From Phascolarctos cinereus (taxonomy: Eukaryota; Chordata; Mammalia; Diprotodontia; Phascolarctidae), in the NCBI RefSeq assembly GCF_002099425.1, contig NW_018343987.1, positions 14,819,501-14,883,500 of the forward strand: DNA of 64,000 nt. Reading direction: 5' to 3'. The notes under the pieces are model-generated. The model searched no databases and was not told where the DNA came from. It saw nothing but the letters and a program-made list of their open reading frames with translations. Made by a program: the position numbers and the translations under genes. Shown here one piece after another: positions 11,150 to 22,654 of the stretch (positions within the stretch are counted from its first letter, which is position 1; each line of letters opens with the position of its first letter).

Positions 11150-11335
11150 TTCTTTAAATACTTCACATGGATCTCTCCTCTGCCCCATCATACTATCTTG
11201 AGTCAGACGTATTTGTTCTTTTCCCTTCATTCCCCATTAAATTATACTCTCTTTGAATATGGGGATGTCTCAGTTTTCATCTTTGTATTCCTAGTGGAGA
11301 ATGCGTGATAAGTGTATGTTATTGAATTTGTTTAA
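11150..11335 (+). mobile_element. L2 LINE 3' end, diverged
   Basis: ttaaattatactctcttt, then tctttgtattcctagtgg, then tgttattgaatttg matches the end of L2 3' UTR. Confidence 0.55.
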
Positions 11336-11339
11336 TTAC

Positions 11340-11500
11340 CAAAATAAATTCTTGTTTGGCCATAATTACTGGGGAACAAGTTGTTCTGTTTAAGTTAATA
11401 ATCAGACTTCCTGAACAATCAGGCCACAACCACAATGTGACCATTTATGCACTATCCACGTTAAATGTCATGTGTCATTATTCTGTGCAGCATATATGAC
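11340..11500. other. candidate conserved non-coding block
   Basis: Unique-looking sequence of balanced composition (for example gaacaatcaggccacaac and ttatgcactatccacg) between repeats. Conservation is inferred only from its texture. Confidence 0.3.
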
Positions 11501-11835
11501 CTGAAATCTTAGAGCAGAAAAGGGCTGGAGATCACCTGATGCTAGACCAACCCTTTCATTTTATACACAACGAGATTAATGCCCAGTAATATATATGACA
11601 CAGAGCCTTAGATCTAGAAAGGACCCTAGATGTCACCTAGAGCTAGACTAGCTCTTTCATTTTATAGACAAGGAAATTAAATCCATTGGTACGTATGACT
11701 TGGATAGAGCTGAAAGGAACCCTGGAGGTCACCTAGAGCTAGACCAAGTCTCTCATTTTATCCATAAGGAAATTAATGACCAGGAGATGAAGTGACTGGC
11801 TTAAGGCAATGCAGAGATGTAGTGTCTGAGTTTGA
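11501..11835 (-). repeat. MIR-derived unit triplicated in tandem, period about 100 bp
   Basis: Units 11501-11599, 11600-11699 and 11700-11790 each contain a reverse MIR tail and part of the CORE (gatcacctgatgctagacc / gtcacctagagctagact / gtcacctagagctagacc, followed by ctttcatttta, ctttcatttta and ctctcatttta). The first two units end in tatgac at 11594-11599 and 11694-11699; the same tatgac lies just before unit 1, at 11495-11500. The third unit runs on into the rest of the CORE. Confidence 0.82.
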
Positions 11836-11844
11836 AAAATCTAT

Positions 11845-12010
11845 TGATCAATCAAAAAACATATTTAAGCATCTTCTATGTGTCAGGCACTCAGATGCAG
11901 AAATAGAAGTGAGACCATCCTTGTCCTAAAGGGGTGTACATTCCATTGGGTGAGACAACGTACATACACGTTAATATATACAAAGTAGATACAGAAGTGT
12001 TGAGTTCTCT
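11845..12010 (-). mobile_element. L2 LINE 3' terminus
   Basis: tatttaagcatcttctat, gtgtcaggcactcagatg, gtgtacattccattgggt. Confidence 0.75.
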
Positions 12011-12334
12011 CTCAAGGTGACACTTCAGTTGACTGAATACCAGGACTGAACAACAGGTTAAGAGGGAAAGAAATTAAAAGTGGTTTTCATTATGGGGGAA
12101 AGTGAGCTCATTACTGTGCTAACTGAAAAACCCTAGAGAGACACCCGTTTCATGAATTTCAGTCTGAAGGAAATGTATGTAGTAAATGGGTGAAGAAGAA
12201 GGAAGTATTGCTTTGGGCACTTTGAGTACACAAAGTTGTTTTCCAACTATGGCCAACGTTGGACTCAAATGCATTCTAACAAGCAGTGAACGTGTCTGTA
12301 CACTAGAGCCTGGGCTGTATGTATTAGCACGTCA

Positions 12335-12575
12335 TTATTGTTTTGCTTAAGTCATGTCTGATTCTCTGTGACCTCATTTGGGGTTTTCTTGGCAAAGATA
12401 ACTGGAGTGGTTTGCCATGTCCTTCTGCAGCTCATTTTACAGAGGAGGAACTGAGGCAAAAAGGGTTAAATGACTTCCCCAGTGTCAGACAGCTAATAAG
12501 TCTCTGAGGCCAGATTTGAATTCAGGTCTTCTTGACTCCAGGCCAGCCACTATCTACTGTTCTATCCAGCTGCAT
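12335..12575 (-). mobile_element. Mar1 CORE-SINE
   Basis: aagtcatgtctgattct, ggggttttcttggcaaag, ctgaggcaaaaagggtta, ggccagatttgaattcag, ending in tgttctatccagctgc. It is complete in outline. Confidence 0.93.
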
Positions 12576-12639
12576 AGTCAGATTATCATCTCTCCAGCAC
12601 TGTTGCAGGAGTTTATCAGATTCAGGGCCAGGAGGGATT

Positions 12640-12915
12640 GTCTTCCCACAAGAACGTATCTACTTTAAGCAAGGCACAGTGCTAGGCTCTGAGGATTAAT
12701 GAATGAAATGAAAAACAAAAACATACAAAATAGAAAACAACCCCTGCCCTCAAGGATCTTACATTTTACCAGACTGTTATCACATGAACTCGATTAAGTA
12801 CATACAAGATGATTTGAAGAAAAAGAGAGTTAACAAATGGGGAACTAGGAAGGCTTCCTGTGGGAGATGACACATGTGGCATATGACTTGAGCCTTGAAG
12901 GAAGCTAGGTCTTCT
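12640..12915 (-). mobile_element. L2 LINE 3' part
   Basis: agtgctaggctctgagga, ctgccctcaaggatctta, gaaggcttcctgtgggag, gagccttgaaggaagcta. Confidence 0.85.
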
Positions 12916-12919
12916 AATT

Positions 12920-13385
12920 CTTCCCAGCCCTACCCCCAGCCACACACACTTCATCTTCCTCTGAGGATCTCGTGCCAGGTGTTCAGATTTCCATGTATCT
13001 TTTTTGGCTCAAGGCAGCCCCAGGCATCCCTAGTCAGGATGACAGATTCAGGTTCACGAGTCTGTGTGCAGAGGGGTTGTTCTGATCAAAGTCGTCTGAC
13101 TTCCTTGAAACACCTAAATCAACATGCAAGGGATCCGATCCTTCCTTGTTAATAACCAAAAGGCATCTGCAAAATGGAAATTTTCCTCCATCAGAAGCCT
13201 CTGAGCACCAGTCAGAACACAAGATTTCAGGGGCCAAAAGGTTATTCGTTGGCTGTTATCATACTGACATCATCACTGGCTGGCTTTGACCAAACCCCCG
13301 CTTTTGTTTCTTTATATTTTGGTTGCCTGTCCCAGAAAAGGGTATAAATATTGACATGTGAGCCTATAGCAGAGGCCTTTATTAT
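12920..13385. other. unassigned sequence
   Basis: No repeat recognised. It contains the TATA-like string gtataaata near 13341, with no other promoter evidence. Confidence 0.4.
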
Positions 13386-13389
13386 AGGG

Positions 13390-13625
13390 CTGCTTCACCT
13401 TCCCTCCTGTTACCAAGAGGCGCCCTTGCCCCACATGCAATTAACATCAGTGGGCTGCTCTCTGGCACGGACCAATAGGAAAACAGAAGCTCTGGACCGG
13501 CTGCCACTGTTGTATTAGCATATCTCCTCTTGTCTGCTCACAGAACACAAGAGAACCTACTCTAACCGCTGCTGTAAAGTCCTGATTGCTGCCAAAGCAT
13601 TATGAAGGACAAGAGAATGAGGTCC
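13390..13625. other. candidate conserved non-coding element
   Basis: Non-repetitive block with motif-like words: tgcaattaacat, an inverted-CCAAT context gaccaataggaaaac, and tgtattagcatatctcct. Flanks to 13925 are also unassigned. No open frame or splice signal suggests an exon. Regulatory function is inference. Confidence 0.35.
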
Positions 13626-13925
13626 CTGAAAGCACAGCCCTCTCTAATTTGGGCCAGATGGTCTATATACTCTTGCCATTCTGCCTACTATTATTCCAAA
13701 GCCAGGGATTTTAAATAATTGAAATGTCAGTTTGGGGCAGGATTTTGGATTTCAGAATAATTTGTATGATCTGTTTTTTTTTTCACGGTTCTATACTTTT
13801 AGAAAATATACAGGTATAACCTAGGTTAAAATTGGTTTTGCTGGATGTTTCTTTTTAAAAACTGATATGGTTCACAATTCAGTGAGATAAGAATAATGTA
13901 ATATTTGGGGCCAGTTTTGCTCAGG
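13626..13925. other. unassigned sequence
   Basis: AT-rich, no family recognised. Confidence 0.4.
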
Positions 13926-13929
13926 CTTC

Positions 13930-14830
13930 AATCAATAAAAAAACATTTTTAAAAGTCTACTGTGCCAGGTACTGCGGTAGGCACTGAAGACACAGAAACA
14001 AAAAGTAAAAAATAACTAATCCTTGCCTTGAAGAGCTTCTAAAATAAATACAAGGTTTTCTGTTTGTTTTGTTTTGTCTTTCTTTTTGTAGGGGGAAGAC
14101 ACTAGCAGCTGGGGTGATAAAGAAAGGCCTCTTGTAGAAGGTGGTGCTTGAATTGAGCTTTAAAGACAACTAGGAATAGTAAGAGGTGGAGGAAAGTATA
14201 TTTTAGAGGCCCAGCAAGTGCATGAGTATGGAGACAGGAGATGAAGTGTTCTTTACGAAGAACAGTAAGGGAACCAATTTGGCTAGAGCAAAGAGCTTGC
14301 AAGGGGAAAACTATATCATCGATAGGGAAGGTGGATTGGTTTTAAATAGCGAACAGAGGAGTATGTACTTGGTTTAGATATAATAGGGAACCCCTGCAGT
14401 TTTTTTGAACAGGAGAATGGCATGAACTCCATGCTTTAGGGAAATTACTTTGGAGGATAATTAAAATAATTTGGAGAATGAATTAGAGAGGAGAGAAGCT
14501 TGAGGCCAGGAGACAAAATAGGAGGTTACTGTGATAGTTCATGCAAGGGCTGATGAGGACTTGAGCTAGCTAGGGTGGTGGCCTTCTGAGCAGAGAGAAG
14601 CAGACAGGTACCAGAGGGGTCCTGGAGGCAGAATCAGTAAGACGTGATAAGTGATTGGATAAATGGGGGTGAGGAACAGTGAAGAATGGAGGATGACTTT
14701 GAGGTTGGGAATCGAGGTGTCTGGAAAGATAGTAGTGTTCTCAGTAGAAACAGCAACATTTAAGAGAAGGGTGCGTTTTGGGGAAAGATGGTAAGTTATA
14801 TGTTCAGCACATTAAATGTCTATTCTGGGA
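13930..14830 (-). mobile_element. L2 LINE, 3' UTR and end of ORF2
   Basis: In reverse it runs from the L2 terminus (ctgtgccaggtactgcgg) through ggcctcttgtagaaggtg, gggaacccctgcag and ggcatgaactccatgc. It ends near cattaaatgtctattct, which corresponds to the end of ORF2. About 0.9 kb, non-coding now. Confidence 0.85.
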
Positions 14831-14919
14831 TTTTGGTCTTTAGTTTCATTCATTTCAGGTTCCTATTACAAAACTAAGCATGTTTCCTGCTTATTTTCTC
14901 TGTGGATGGGAATGACTGG

Positions 14920-16475
14920 TATTAATTAACCAATATTTATTAAGAGCTCACTATGTGCCAGGCACTGTACTAAGTGCTGAGGATACAAAAAAGAGGCAAA
15001 ACACAGCTCTTGCCCTCAAGGAACTTACAGTCTAATGGAGGAGACAACAAGCAAACAAATATGTACAAACAAGCTATATACAGGAAAAATAGGAAATAAT
15101 TAATAGAAGGAAGGCACTGGAATTAAGAGGGGTTGAAGAAGACTTGTAGAAGGTGGGATTTTAGTTGAGACTTAAAGAAATCCGGGGCAGTAAGTAGTTG
15201 GAGAGGAGGAAGCAGAGCATTCCAGGCATGGTGGCTAGCCAGAGAAAATGGCCAGAACAGATAAATGAGTGTCTTTTTCACACAACGGCCAAGAGGCCAA
15301 AATCAACGGATTGAAGAAGATGTTTCGGGGAGTAAGGTACAAGAAGACTGGAAAGTTAGGAGAGGGCTGGGTCGTGAAGGGCTTTGAATGCCAAGCAGAA
15401 CATTTTGTATTTACTCCTGAAGGTAATATGGGAAACCACTGGAATTTATTGGGTGGGTGGGAGGAGGTGGGGAAGAGAGTGGTGACATGATCAGACCCAT
15501 ACTTTAGGAAAATCATGGAGGGTGGACTGAACTGGGGAAAGACTTGAGACAGGCAGATACAATGTAGGTTTTTGCAATAGTCCAGGTGTGAGGTGATGAG
15601 GGCCTGTAATAGAGTGGTTGCAGTGTCAGAGGAGACAAGGCGGTGTATATGAGGGATTTTGCAAAGGTGAAATCAACAGGCCTTGGAAACAATTTTGAGC
15701 TAGTGAGGAATCCAGGATGACTCCAAGGTTGAGAGCCTGAGGAACTGGGAGGATGATTCTGCCCTTATAGTAACAGGAAAAGTGTGTGTGTGGAGGATTT
15801 AAGGGAAAAGATAATGAGTTCTGTGTTGGATATATTTAAGATGTCTACTCCACATCCAGTTGGGGATGTCTGAAAGGCAGTTGGAGATGTGAGATTGGAG
15901 ATCAGCAGAGAGTTTGGGGTAGGGCAAGTAGGTGTGAAAATCATCAACATAGAGAGGGCAATTAAATCCACAGGAGCTGATGAGATCACCAAGTGAAGTA
16001 GTATAGAGGGAGAAGAGAAGAGAAGAGGGCCCAGGAAAGAACCCTGAGGGATACCCATGGTGAGAGGGTGTGATGTGGAGGAGGATCCAGCAAGGGACAC
16101 AGAGGAGACAGAGGAGGAATGGTTAGATAGGTAGGAGGAGAACCAGGAGAGAGTGATGTCCCGAAAATCTAGAGAAAAGAGAAATCAAGGAGGAGAGAGT
16201 GATGAACAGTGTCAAAGGCTGCAGAGAGGTCACAGAGGATGAGAGCTGAGAAAAGGCCATTGGATTTGGCAACTAAGAAGTCATTAATGACTTTGGAGGG
16301 AGCAGTTCTGGTGGAATGATAAGATCAGAAGTCAGATTGTAGGGATTTAAGAAGAGGGAGAGAGTTTTGCTACCTCAAGAGGGGACAGGGACAAGCAGAA
16401 GAGACAGAGTGCAATAGTTAGCGGGGCTGGAAGGATTGAGCAAGGGTGTTTTTAGGGTAAGGAGACATGGACGTA
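14920..16475 (-). mobile_element. long L2 LINE copy with readable reverse-transcriptase motifs
   Basis: About 1.55 kb in reverse. The 3' terminus (tgtgccaggcactgtact) starts near 14953. The 3' UTR follows, then the RT domain on the minus strand. Motif A reads about [13 protein letters not shown] at 16193-16240. The motif-B region reads G-I-P-Q-G-S-F-L-G-P-L-L-F at about 16015-16060. The motif-C equivalent reads Y-V-D-D in a different frame at about 15935-15955. A 111-codon minus-strand frame (15765-16100) is the longest remnant. Stops and frameshifts show a dead copy. No endonuclease domain is seen, so it is 5' truncated as most L2 copies are. Confidence 0.92.
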
Positions 16476-16479
16476 TTTG

Positions 16480-16818
16480 AAGGCTATAGGACATGAACCA
16501 GTAGAGGGGGAGAGATTGAAAAAAAAAGTGCTTCTCAAAGTATCTGGTGAAACTCTGCATTCAGCAACTAATCTTTCATTTATGGCAGAAAGGGAGCCCT
16601 TTGCTCTAAGGGCTGATAATTTAATTTCCCACCACATAGATAAATACTCACTCCAGGATAACCCCACTTTCCCCTCTGTGTGTGTCTGTATGTATATTCG
16701 CCCTCACACATCTTTGGGACTAACTTTGAATGCTCATAATTAGAGACATTTGTAAAAGGAAATTGGAAAAGTATAGTAGAAGATGTATGAAAAAATTAAG
16801 TAGAAAGGGGGAGCAATT

Positions 16819-16864
<46 letters not shown>

Positions 16865-16990
16865 TTAAGGCAGGGCCATAAAGAGAATAAGGGGCTAAGA
16901 AGAAGATAAATGAGGCATAGGAATTACTCTTTCAGTAGGCTTAAATTGAGAATAACACCTACTCTGCCTTCTCCCATCCTTAGATCAGAA
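16480..16990. other. unassigned sequence with a (CA)n tract
   Basis: No repeat family recognised apart from the (CA)n tract at 16821-16862. The frames at 16452-16667 and 16477-16743 overlap on opposite strands without motifs. Confidence 0.45.
16821..16862. repeat. (CA)n microsatellite
   Basis: About 21 uninterrupted CA units. Confidence 0.97.
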
Positions 16991-16994
16991 GGGA

Positions 16995-17028
16995 CCAATC
17001 AGTTAACAAACATTTATTAACCTACTCT

Positions 17029-17068
<40 letters not shown>

Positions 17069-18400
17069 CGCTGTATTAAACATTGGGAATGTAAAGACAA
17101 AAGTGAAACAATCCCTGTCCTCGAGGAATTTACATTGAAGCCATGTGATAGCGTGAGTGGAGACAATATGAATGTATGCTGCCTTGGGGAGGTAAGGCAC
17201 TAGCAGCTGGGAGAATCAGGATGTTTGAGCTGAGTCTGGAAGGAAATGAGAAATTCTAAGGGCCAGAGCTGAGGAGGGACAGCATTCAGTCAGGGCAAAG
17301 GCACAGAGATGCAGATGAAACAGCAAGGGAATTTCTATGGCTGGACTGTATAGTATATAGAGGGAAAATTAAAAAGGTAGAAAGGGTCCAGGTTGTGAAG
17401 AGATTTAAATGTCAGAGGAATTTATACATAATCTTAGAGGTAATAAGGAATCTTTGAATCTTACTGAATAAAGTAGTGAAATGATCAGCCCTGTGTTTTT
17501 GGAAAATCATTTAGAGGCTTTGTGGAGGATGGATTGGGCTGGAGAGAAATATGAGGTAGGGAAACTATTTAGAAGGTTATTGTAACAGTCCAGATGAGAG
17601 GGTGATGTTATGAGGGTCTAAACTAGGGTTGTATATGTGTGAAGTGGGGAGAAAAGATGCGATGTGAGAGATGGTGTGGAATTGACAAAAAGTGTGACAA
17701 GATATAGAAACAAAATTATTTGACAACTGATTGGATATGTGGGGTCAGAGTAAGGGGTGAAAGATGAAAGAAAGGTTGCAAATTGGTGGGAGTGGAAGGA
17801 TGGTTATAGCTTCAGTGATAATAGGGAAGTTTGGGAAGAAGAGTAGCTTTTGAGAAAAGATAATGAGTTGTTTCGGACTTGCAGAGTTTGAGATGCCTGT
17901 TGGGAAATCCAGTTAAAAATATCCAATAGACAGGAGAGAGATACTAGGGTTTAATATGCAGATTTACATGTCATCTGTATAGGTGTTAGAATTGAATCAT
18001 AGGAACTGGTACAATCACCAAGAATAGAGATAGAAGAGAAGAAGACAAGCAACAAAGCTTTGGGAAGGGTATGCCTACAATTAGTGGGGATAACATGAAT
18101 GATGATTCAGGAAAGGGACTGAAAAGGAGTGGTCAGACAGGAAGAAGAACCAGGAGAGAGCAGTGTCATGAAAACCTAGAGAGTAGAGAGTGATCCACAG
18201 TGTCAGTGGCTATAGAAGGGACAAGAGGATGAGGACTGAGAAAAGGCCTTTAGATTTGGCAATTAGATTATTGGTAATTTTGGAGATAGCTATTTCAGTT
18301 GAGTGATGAAATCAGAAGTCAGATTTCAGAGAGTTTAGAAGTGAGTGAGAGGGGAGGAGGTGAAGGCATTGAGTGTAGACAGCTTTTTCCAAGGAGATCT
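16995..18400 (-). mobile_element. long L2 LINE copy, second in tandem orientation
   Basis: Reverse order: terminus acaaacatttattaacct, a (TG)n insert at 17028-17068, cctgtcctcgaggaattt, gggtccaggttgtgaaga, agatgcctgttgggaaat, then RT-domain sequence near 18180-18310 (acagtgtcagtggctata, tagatttggcaattagat). About 1.4 kb, heavily mutated and 5' truncated. Same orientation as the copy at 14920 but clearly diverged from it. Confidence 0.88.
17028..17068. repeat. (TG)n microsatellite inside the L2
   Basis: About 19 TG units with one TA interruption at the L2 position that normally reads tatgtgcc. The tract probably grew from that site. Confidence 0.9.
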
Positions 18401-18524
18401 CCAATTTCTAGGCTATCTCATTCTGGGGATGGAGTGACATAGCTGGAATGCCACAGAACAGGTATAAAGGCTCATTCAATTATGAAAAGGGGTCAGGTCC
18501 TCTTCTGTCCTTGCTAAATGAATG

Positions 18525-18650
18525 AATGAATACGTTAATGAAAAAGCATTTATTAAGCATCATGATGTGACAAGCACCGTTCTAAGTACTAGGGATATAA
18601 ATACAAAAGAAATACAATCCTTGTCTTCAAGGAATTTCCATTATTTCCAA
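18525..18650 (-). mobile_element. L2 LINE 3' terminus
   Basis: aaagcatttattaagcat, gttctaagtactagggat, cttgtcttcaaggaattt. Confidence 0.85.
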
Positions 18651-18654
18651 TAAA

Positions 18655-19175
18655 TGTTGGTTGATTGCTTCTAATATCCAATGGCAACCTTTAGGAAAGT
18701 GGTGGGCAAGGAAAAGTGTTTTGGTCTGGGAAATCAAGGAATGTTGTGGGGAGCAACTGAACAATGACATGGCATACCCTTTTCAGAAAAAAAAAAGGTA
18801 GTGCTGATTTGATTATTATTTCTAAAGCAAGAAGTGGAGAGTGACAGCATGGGGGGAAGATGGTTACTGTGAATCCTGTTGTGGGGCCAGCTAGATAAAA
18901 TGGACTGTCACCAATCGGTGCAGCGTGGTCCCAGGGTAGGAGTTCCAAAGTTGAGTGAGTTAATTCTTCCTGGGCATGATTGTTTGAGGTCCAGCTTCAA
19001 GAGTATAGTAGCAGTAGCAGGATAGGATGGCAGGAAGATGGCCAGGGGATACATGGTTGGGGTCTATTGAAAGCTGACCTATAAATGACACCTCCTTTCT
19101 GTTTTTTTTCTCAATAATGAGACTAGTTTGGTCTGGAAAGACCAAACTTACAGAAAGAGGGGTTGGGAATGGTAT
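18655..19175. other. unassigned sequence
   Basis: No repeat family or exon recognised. Confidence 0.4.
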
Positions 19176-19179
19176 AAGG

Positions 19180-19405
19180 GAAAGGAATAAGCATTTATAT
19201 AACACCTACTGTGATCCTCATGACAACCCTGGATGGGAAGTGCAGTCTTCATCCCTGTTTTATAATTAAGGAAACTGAAGCAAATAGAGGTCAAGTGACT
19301 TGCCCAAGGTCACACAGCCAGTATGTGTTGGAGGTTGGATTTGAACTCAGATCTTCCATATTCTAGGCTCAGTTCTCTATTCACTGTGACACCTAGCTTC
19401 CTCTG
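19180..19405 (-). mobile_element. MIR-family SINE
   Basis: taagcatttatataacac, atgacaaccctggatggg, cttgcccaaggtcacaca, ggatttgaactcagatct. Confidence 0.88.
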
Positions 19406-19409
19406 GTAC

Positions 19410-20490
19410 AAGGATGAGAGATGGTACAAAGGGAAAACAAGAGACATTTTCATTTGGTTAGTGTCATCTCCTGAGCGCACACACCAGTGTGACCCCTCAG
19501 GTCCTGCTAGGTATGAAGTGGGTTTCAGCCATTCCTGAAGGGAATCTTGGGCTCCTTTCTCTTTCCTGAATTTGCTTCTTGAGCTCCCTCGATTACCATG
19601 TGGACTCCTCTTTAAAGACAGAAAACTAAGCACTTGCTGAGGTCAGTAAAGGTCACAAGGTTATAGAATGTGATGCGCAGGGTGACATACCAGCCAGAGA
19701 CACCAGAGTCGGGGCTGCCTGGGGCCTGACCTTCAAGAAGAATGTGGGGCCTTGTGGGAAGGAAGTCAGTTTCTTGGAGTGGAGCTGAGCAAGGCAGCCT
19801 CTCCTCCTGAGTCCTTTTCTGTGATGCTCCAGGCTGCTCCAGGCTAGGCTTCCATTCTGTTTCAGGGCCTCAGAAAACTGAGAGAAGGTTAGGATTCATG
19901 CCACAAGGGGACCACCAGTTCTCTTCAGGGAGGGCAGCTCCAGAACAGGGCAGATAATGAAGAGGTTCTGGGAAGATCTAATTAGACAGGAAGGGGAAGA
20001 CTTTGTCTCACATTGAGCTTTCTGGGGGTACTTTGATTGGATAAGCTGCTTGGGAAATTGTTCCTCTCCAGGTGCCAGCTCTAGTCTAGACCTTGCTGGG
20101 CCAAGTGAGGCTTCTCTTGCCTCCGTCCCTCACCAGAGCCCCAGGAGAGCCCCTGGGCCTTCCATACAATAGTGCCTTGTTTCTGAGCCATATTCTCTGA
20201 GCGGCCTCTTGTTTGGGGGCCCAGGGAGCAACAAGAGCTAACTGGGGAGCTGGGGAAAATACTGCCCCATGAGCTTGTCCAGGCCTCATTCCCTCTTTTC
20301 TCCTGCCAACGGTCCTTCCTTCCATCCCCCAATCCGGGACAGGGGGCCGTCTCACAGCTGGGAGTGCAAAAAGAGGTGTGGCTTCCTGGCATCCCACAAA
20401 GTGAGATAGTAGCGACAAAGGCTGTGCCTGGTCTTCCTAGGCTTTCCCAAAATTGTCTTAGATTTACCTGCATACAAACATGCATACATG
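19410..20490. other. GC-richer unassigned stretch
   Basis: About 1.1 kb without a recognised repeat. The decamer gctccaggct occurs twice in tandem at 19825-19844. The minus-strand frame 20086-20418 (110 codons) and its extension into the hexamer repeat show no recognisable domain. Confidence 0.45.
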
Positions 20491-20494
20491 TTTG

Positions 20495-20642
<148 letters not shown>

Positions 20643-20644
20643 CA

Positions 20645-21115
20645 TAGATGCATAGATACATATTATGCATGTATTTTCATCTATCCTTGCCTCTATAGTC
20701 ATAGTTGACTTGAATGGAAACCCCAAAATTTTACTGGTGTGGTTTTCACGGTGTAGGGTGAAGCACCAAGAAACAATGCCAAGAATTCTGGCTTTCCACC
20801 TTTTGTCTCTGCCCTACAGGTGAGTCATGGTGAAGTGAGGATTCCTTAAAGTGTAGCCTTTCAGCATGCCTGACGTATAGCAATCCAACCTATGTGTGCT
20901 TAGGTGTGTATTTGTAGATATATGTGCATCGGTACATTTGCTTTTGTGTATCTTTGTGTTGTGTAGAGGTACATGAACTATTGTAGCAGTGTCCAGCCTT
21001 CCCCTACTCTAACCCAACCTGTGTACTGCTGGAATTAAAGCAGGTCTTTGCCCCATGACATGCATGGAGAGCTCAAAAGTATTGGTGATCATGCTGGGCT
21101 AGTTTCCTCCATACC
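20645..21115. other. unassigned sequence
   Basis: No family recognised. Confidence 0.4.
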
Positions 21116-21119
21116 CCCA

Positions 21120-21775
21120 AATTTCTCTGCTCATTACTTCTGTGTCCAAAATCTTCAATATCTCCTCATTGCCTGAAAATATAGTCCAAACTCCATAGCC
21201 TGCAATTAAAGGCTTTTACCAACCTGCTCCCAATCTGCCTTTCCAGCCTTTTCTCCCACTGTTCCTTTATATGAACATTATTCCAACAGGTTGGTTCATT
21301 CAATATCTCCTCATCATACCTTGCGCTTTCTCACTTCTTCACCTTTTCCCATTCTCCTTGCCCAGAATATCATTCCTTCAAGCTTTCACCTATCAAAATT
21401 TTATCTATCCTTCAAGTTCCACAAATAATCTTATCTCCTTCATAAAGCCTTCCCTGACTACCCTAGCTGGAAGATATCTCTTCCTCAGAGAATCACTGCT
21501 TTAGAGCTAAAAAGGATCTTAGAGATAATTGAATCCATAATTCAATAACTGAATAAATCTAAGAAATTAAGAACCTGCCCAAGATTTCAGAGAAAGTGGC
21601 AGAGACAGAATTCAGACTCAGCTCTCTGGATGCCTTATTTGACATTCTTTCCTCCATAACACGCCTGCCTCTGGACTGCTTTGATGTCTCTTGTTTGTAG
21701 AATTCATGTGGTGACTAGCACAGTACCTGGCCCATAGTAAGTGCTTAATGAAGGCTTGTTGGCTGATTGGCACTT
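21120..21775 (+). mobile_element. L2 LINE 3' UTR, interrupted by a MIR
   Basis: Forward L2 order: tatagtccaaactccata, ccttttcccattctcctt, cataaagccttccctgac. After the MIR at 21490-21660 it resumes with gatgtctcttgtttgtag and cagtacctggcccatag. Confidence 0.85.
21490..21660 (-). mobile_element. MIR-family SINE inside L2
   Basis: gaatcactgctttagagc, aaaaggatcttagagata, gcagagacagaattcaga: reverse MIR3-like order, splitting the L2 copy. Confidence 0.75.
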
Positions 21776-21899
21776 GTATTCTACCCTGTTTTGATTTGTA
21801 GATTTTTAAAGAAGTACATGAGATGTTTTCCCAATGAGACTGTAAATTGCTTTATCCATCCCCATCTGCTACAGTGTTTAAATAATATTTAATAATTTA

Positions 21900-22650
21900 A
21901 TAATGATGATGAACCAGGGTGCCTGCCTGTTGTGATGCACATATAGATGGGTCTTTTAAAAGACCAGAGGCTCCACTACTAGATCTAATTCCCAAGGTGA
22001 TCAAGGAAAAAGGAAAAGAACATATATGTTATATAATGTTTAGAGCAGCTCTCTTTGTGGTGGCAAAGAACTGGAAGATGAAGGCACACTCATCAATTAG
22101 ATAATGGCTAAACAAGTGGTGGTATATGATTGTGATGGAATACTACTGTGCTACAAGAAATGATGAGCAGGTTGATTTAGAAAAAAAAACCATGGAAATA
22201 TTTGCATGAAATAGTGAAGAGTGAAATGAGCAGAACCAAGAGAAGGTGCATGCAGTTATAGCAACATTGTTCCAAGAATAACTGTGAAAGACTAAGTTAT
22301 TTTGAGTATTATAAATACTCAAATCAACTACAAAGTTGTTGTGTTGAAGGAAGATGCTCTCCAGCTCCAAAGAAAGAACCAGTAAGTATGCATATTATGG
22401 TTTTATATATATGTGTATATATAAATATATATACATTTATATACATACATATGTACATACATATGCACACACATATACATATACATATATTCACATGTGT
22501 ATATACATACACACATTATCTATCAATTTATCTGTCTATGTTAAATAGTGGCTTTCTCTAGGGTGGAGTGAGAATGGAGGGAGGAAGGGAGACAGGAACT
22601 TCAAATGTAATAACATAAATTAAAATTTAAAAATATTAGAACAAAAGAAA
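21900..22650 (+). mobile_element. L1 LINE 3' end
   Basis: Typical end of L1 ORF2 and 3' UTR: tagagcagctctctttgt, gtggcaaagaactggaag, ggaatactactgtgctac, gagtgaaatgagcagaac, then a TATACA microsatellite (22400-22515), then ggagtgagaatggaggga and an A-rich end with taaaatttaaaaa. The frame is broken by several stops. Confidence 0.85.
22400..22515. repeat. AT-rich (TATACA)-type microsatellite
   Basis: Mixed tata/cata units inside the L1 3' UTR. Confidence 0.9.
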
Positions 22651-22654
22651 AACA

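Noticed and set aside
11501-11835. CRISPR-like array (three similar units)
   Set aside because: Units are about 100 bp, contiguous, MIR-derived and in vertebrate DNA; no short repeat/spacer structure.
13341-13349. TATA box
   Set aside because: A single TATA-like string in AT-rich DNA with no downstream gene.
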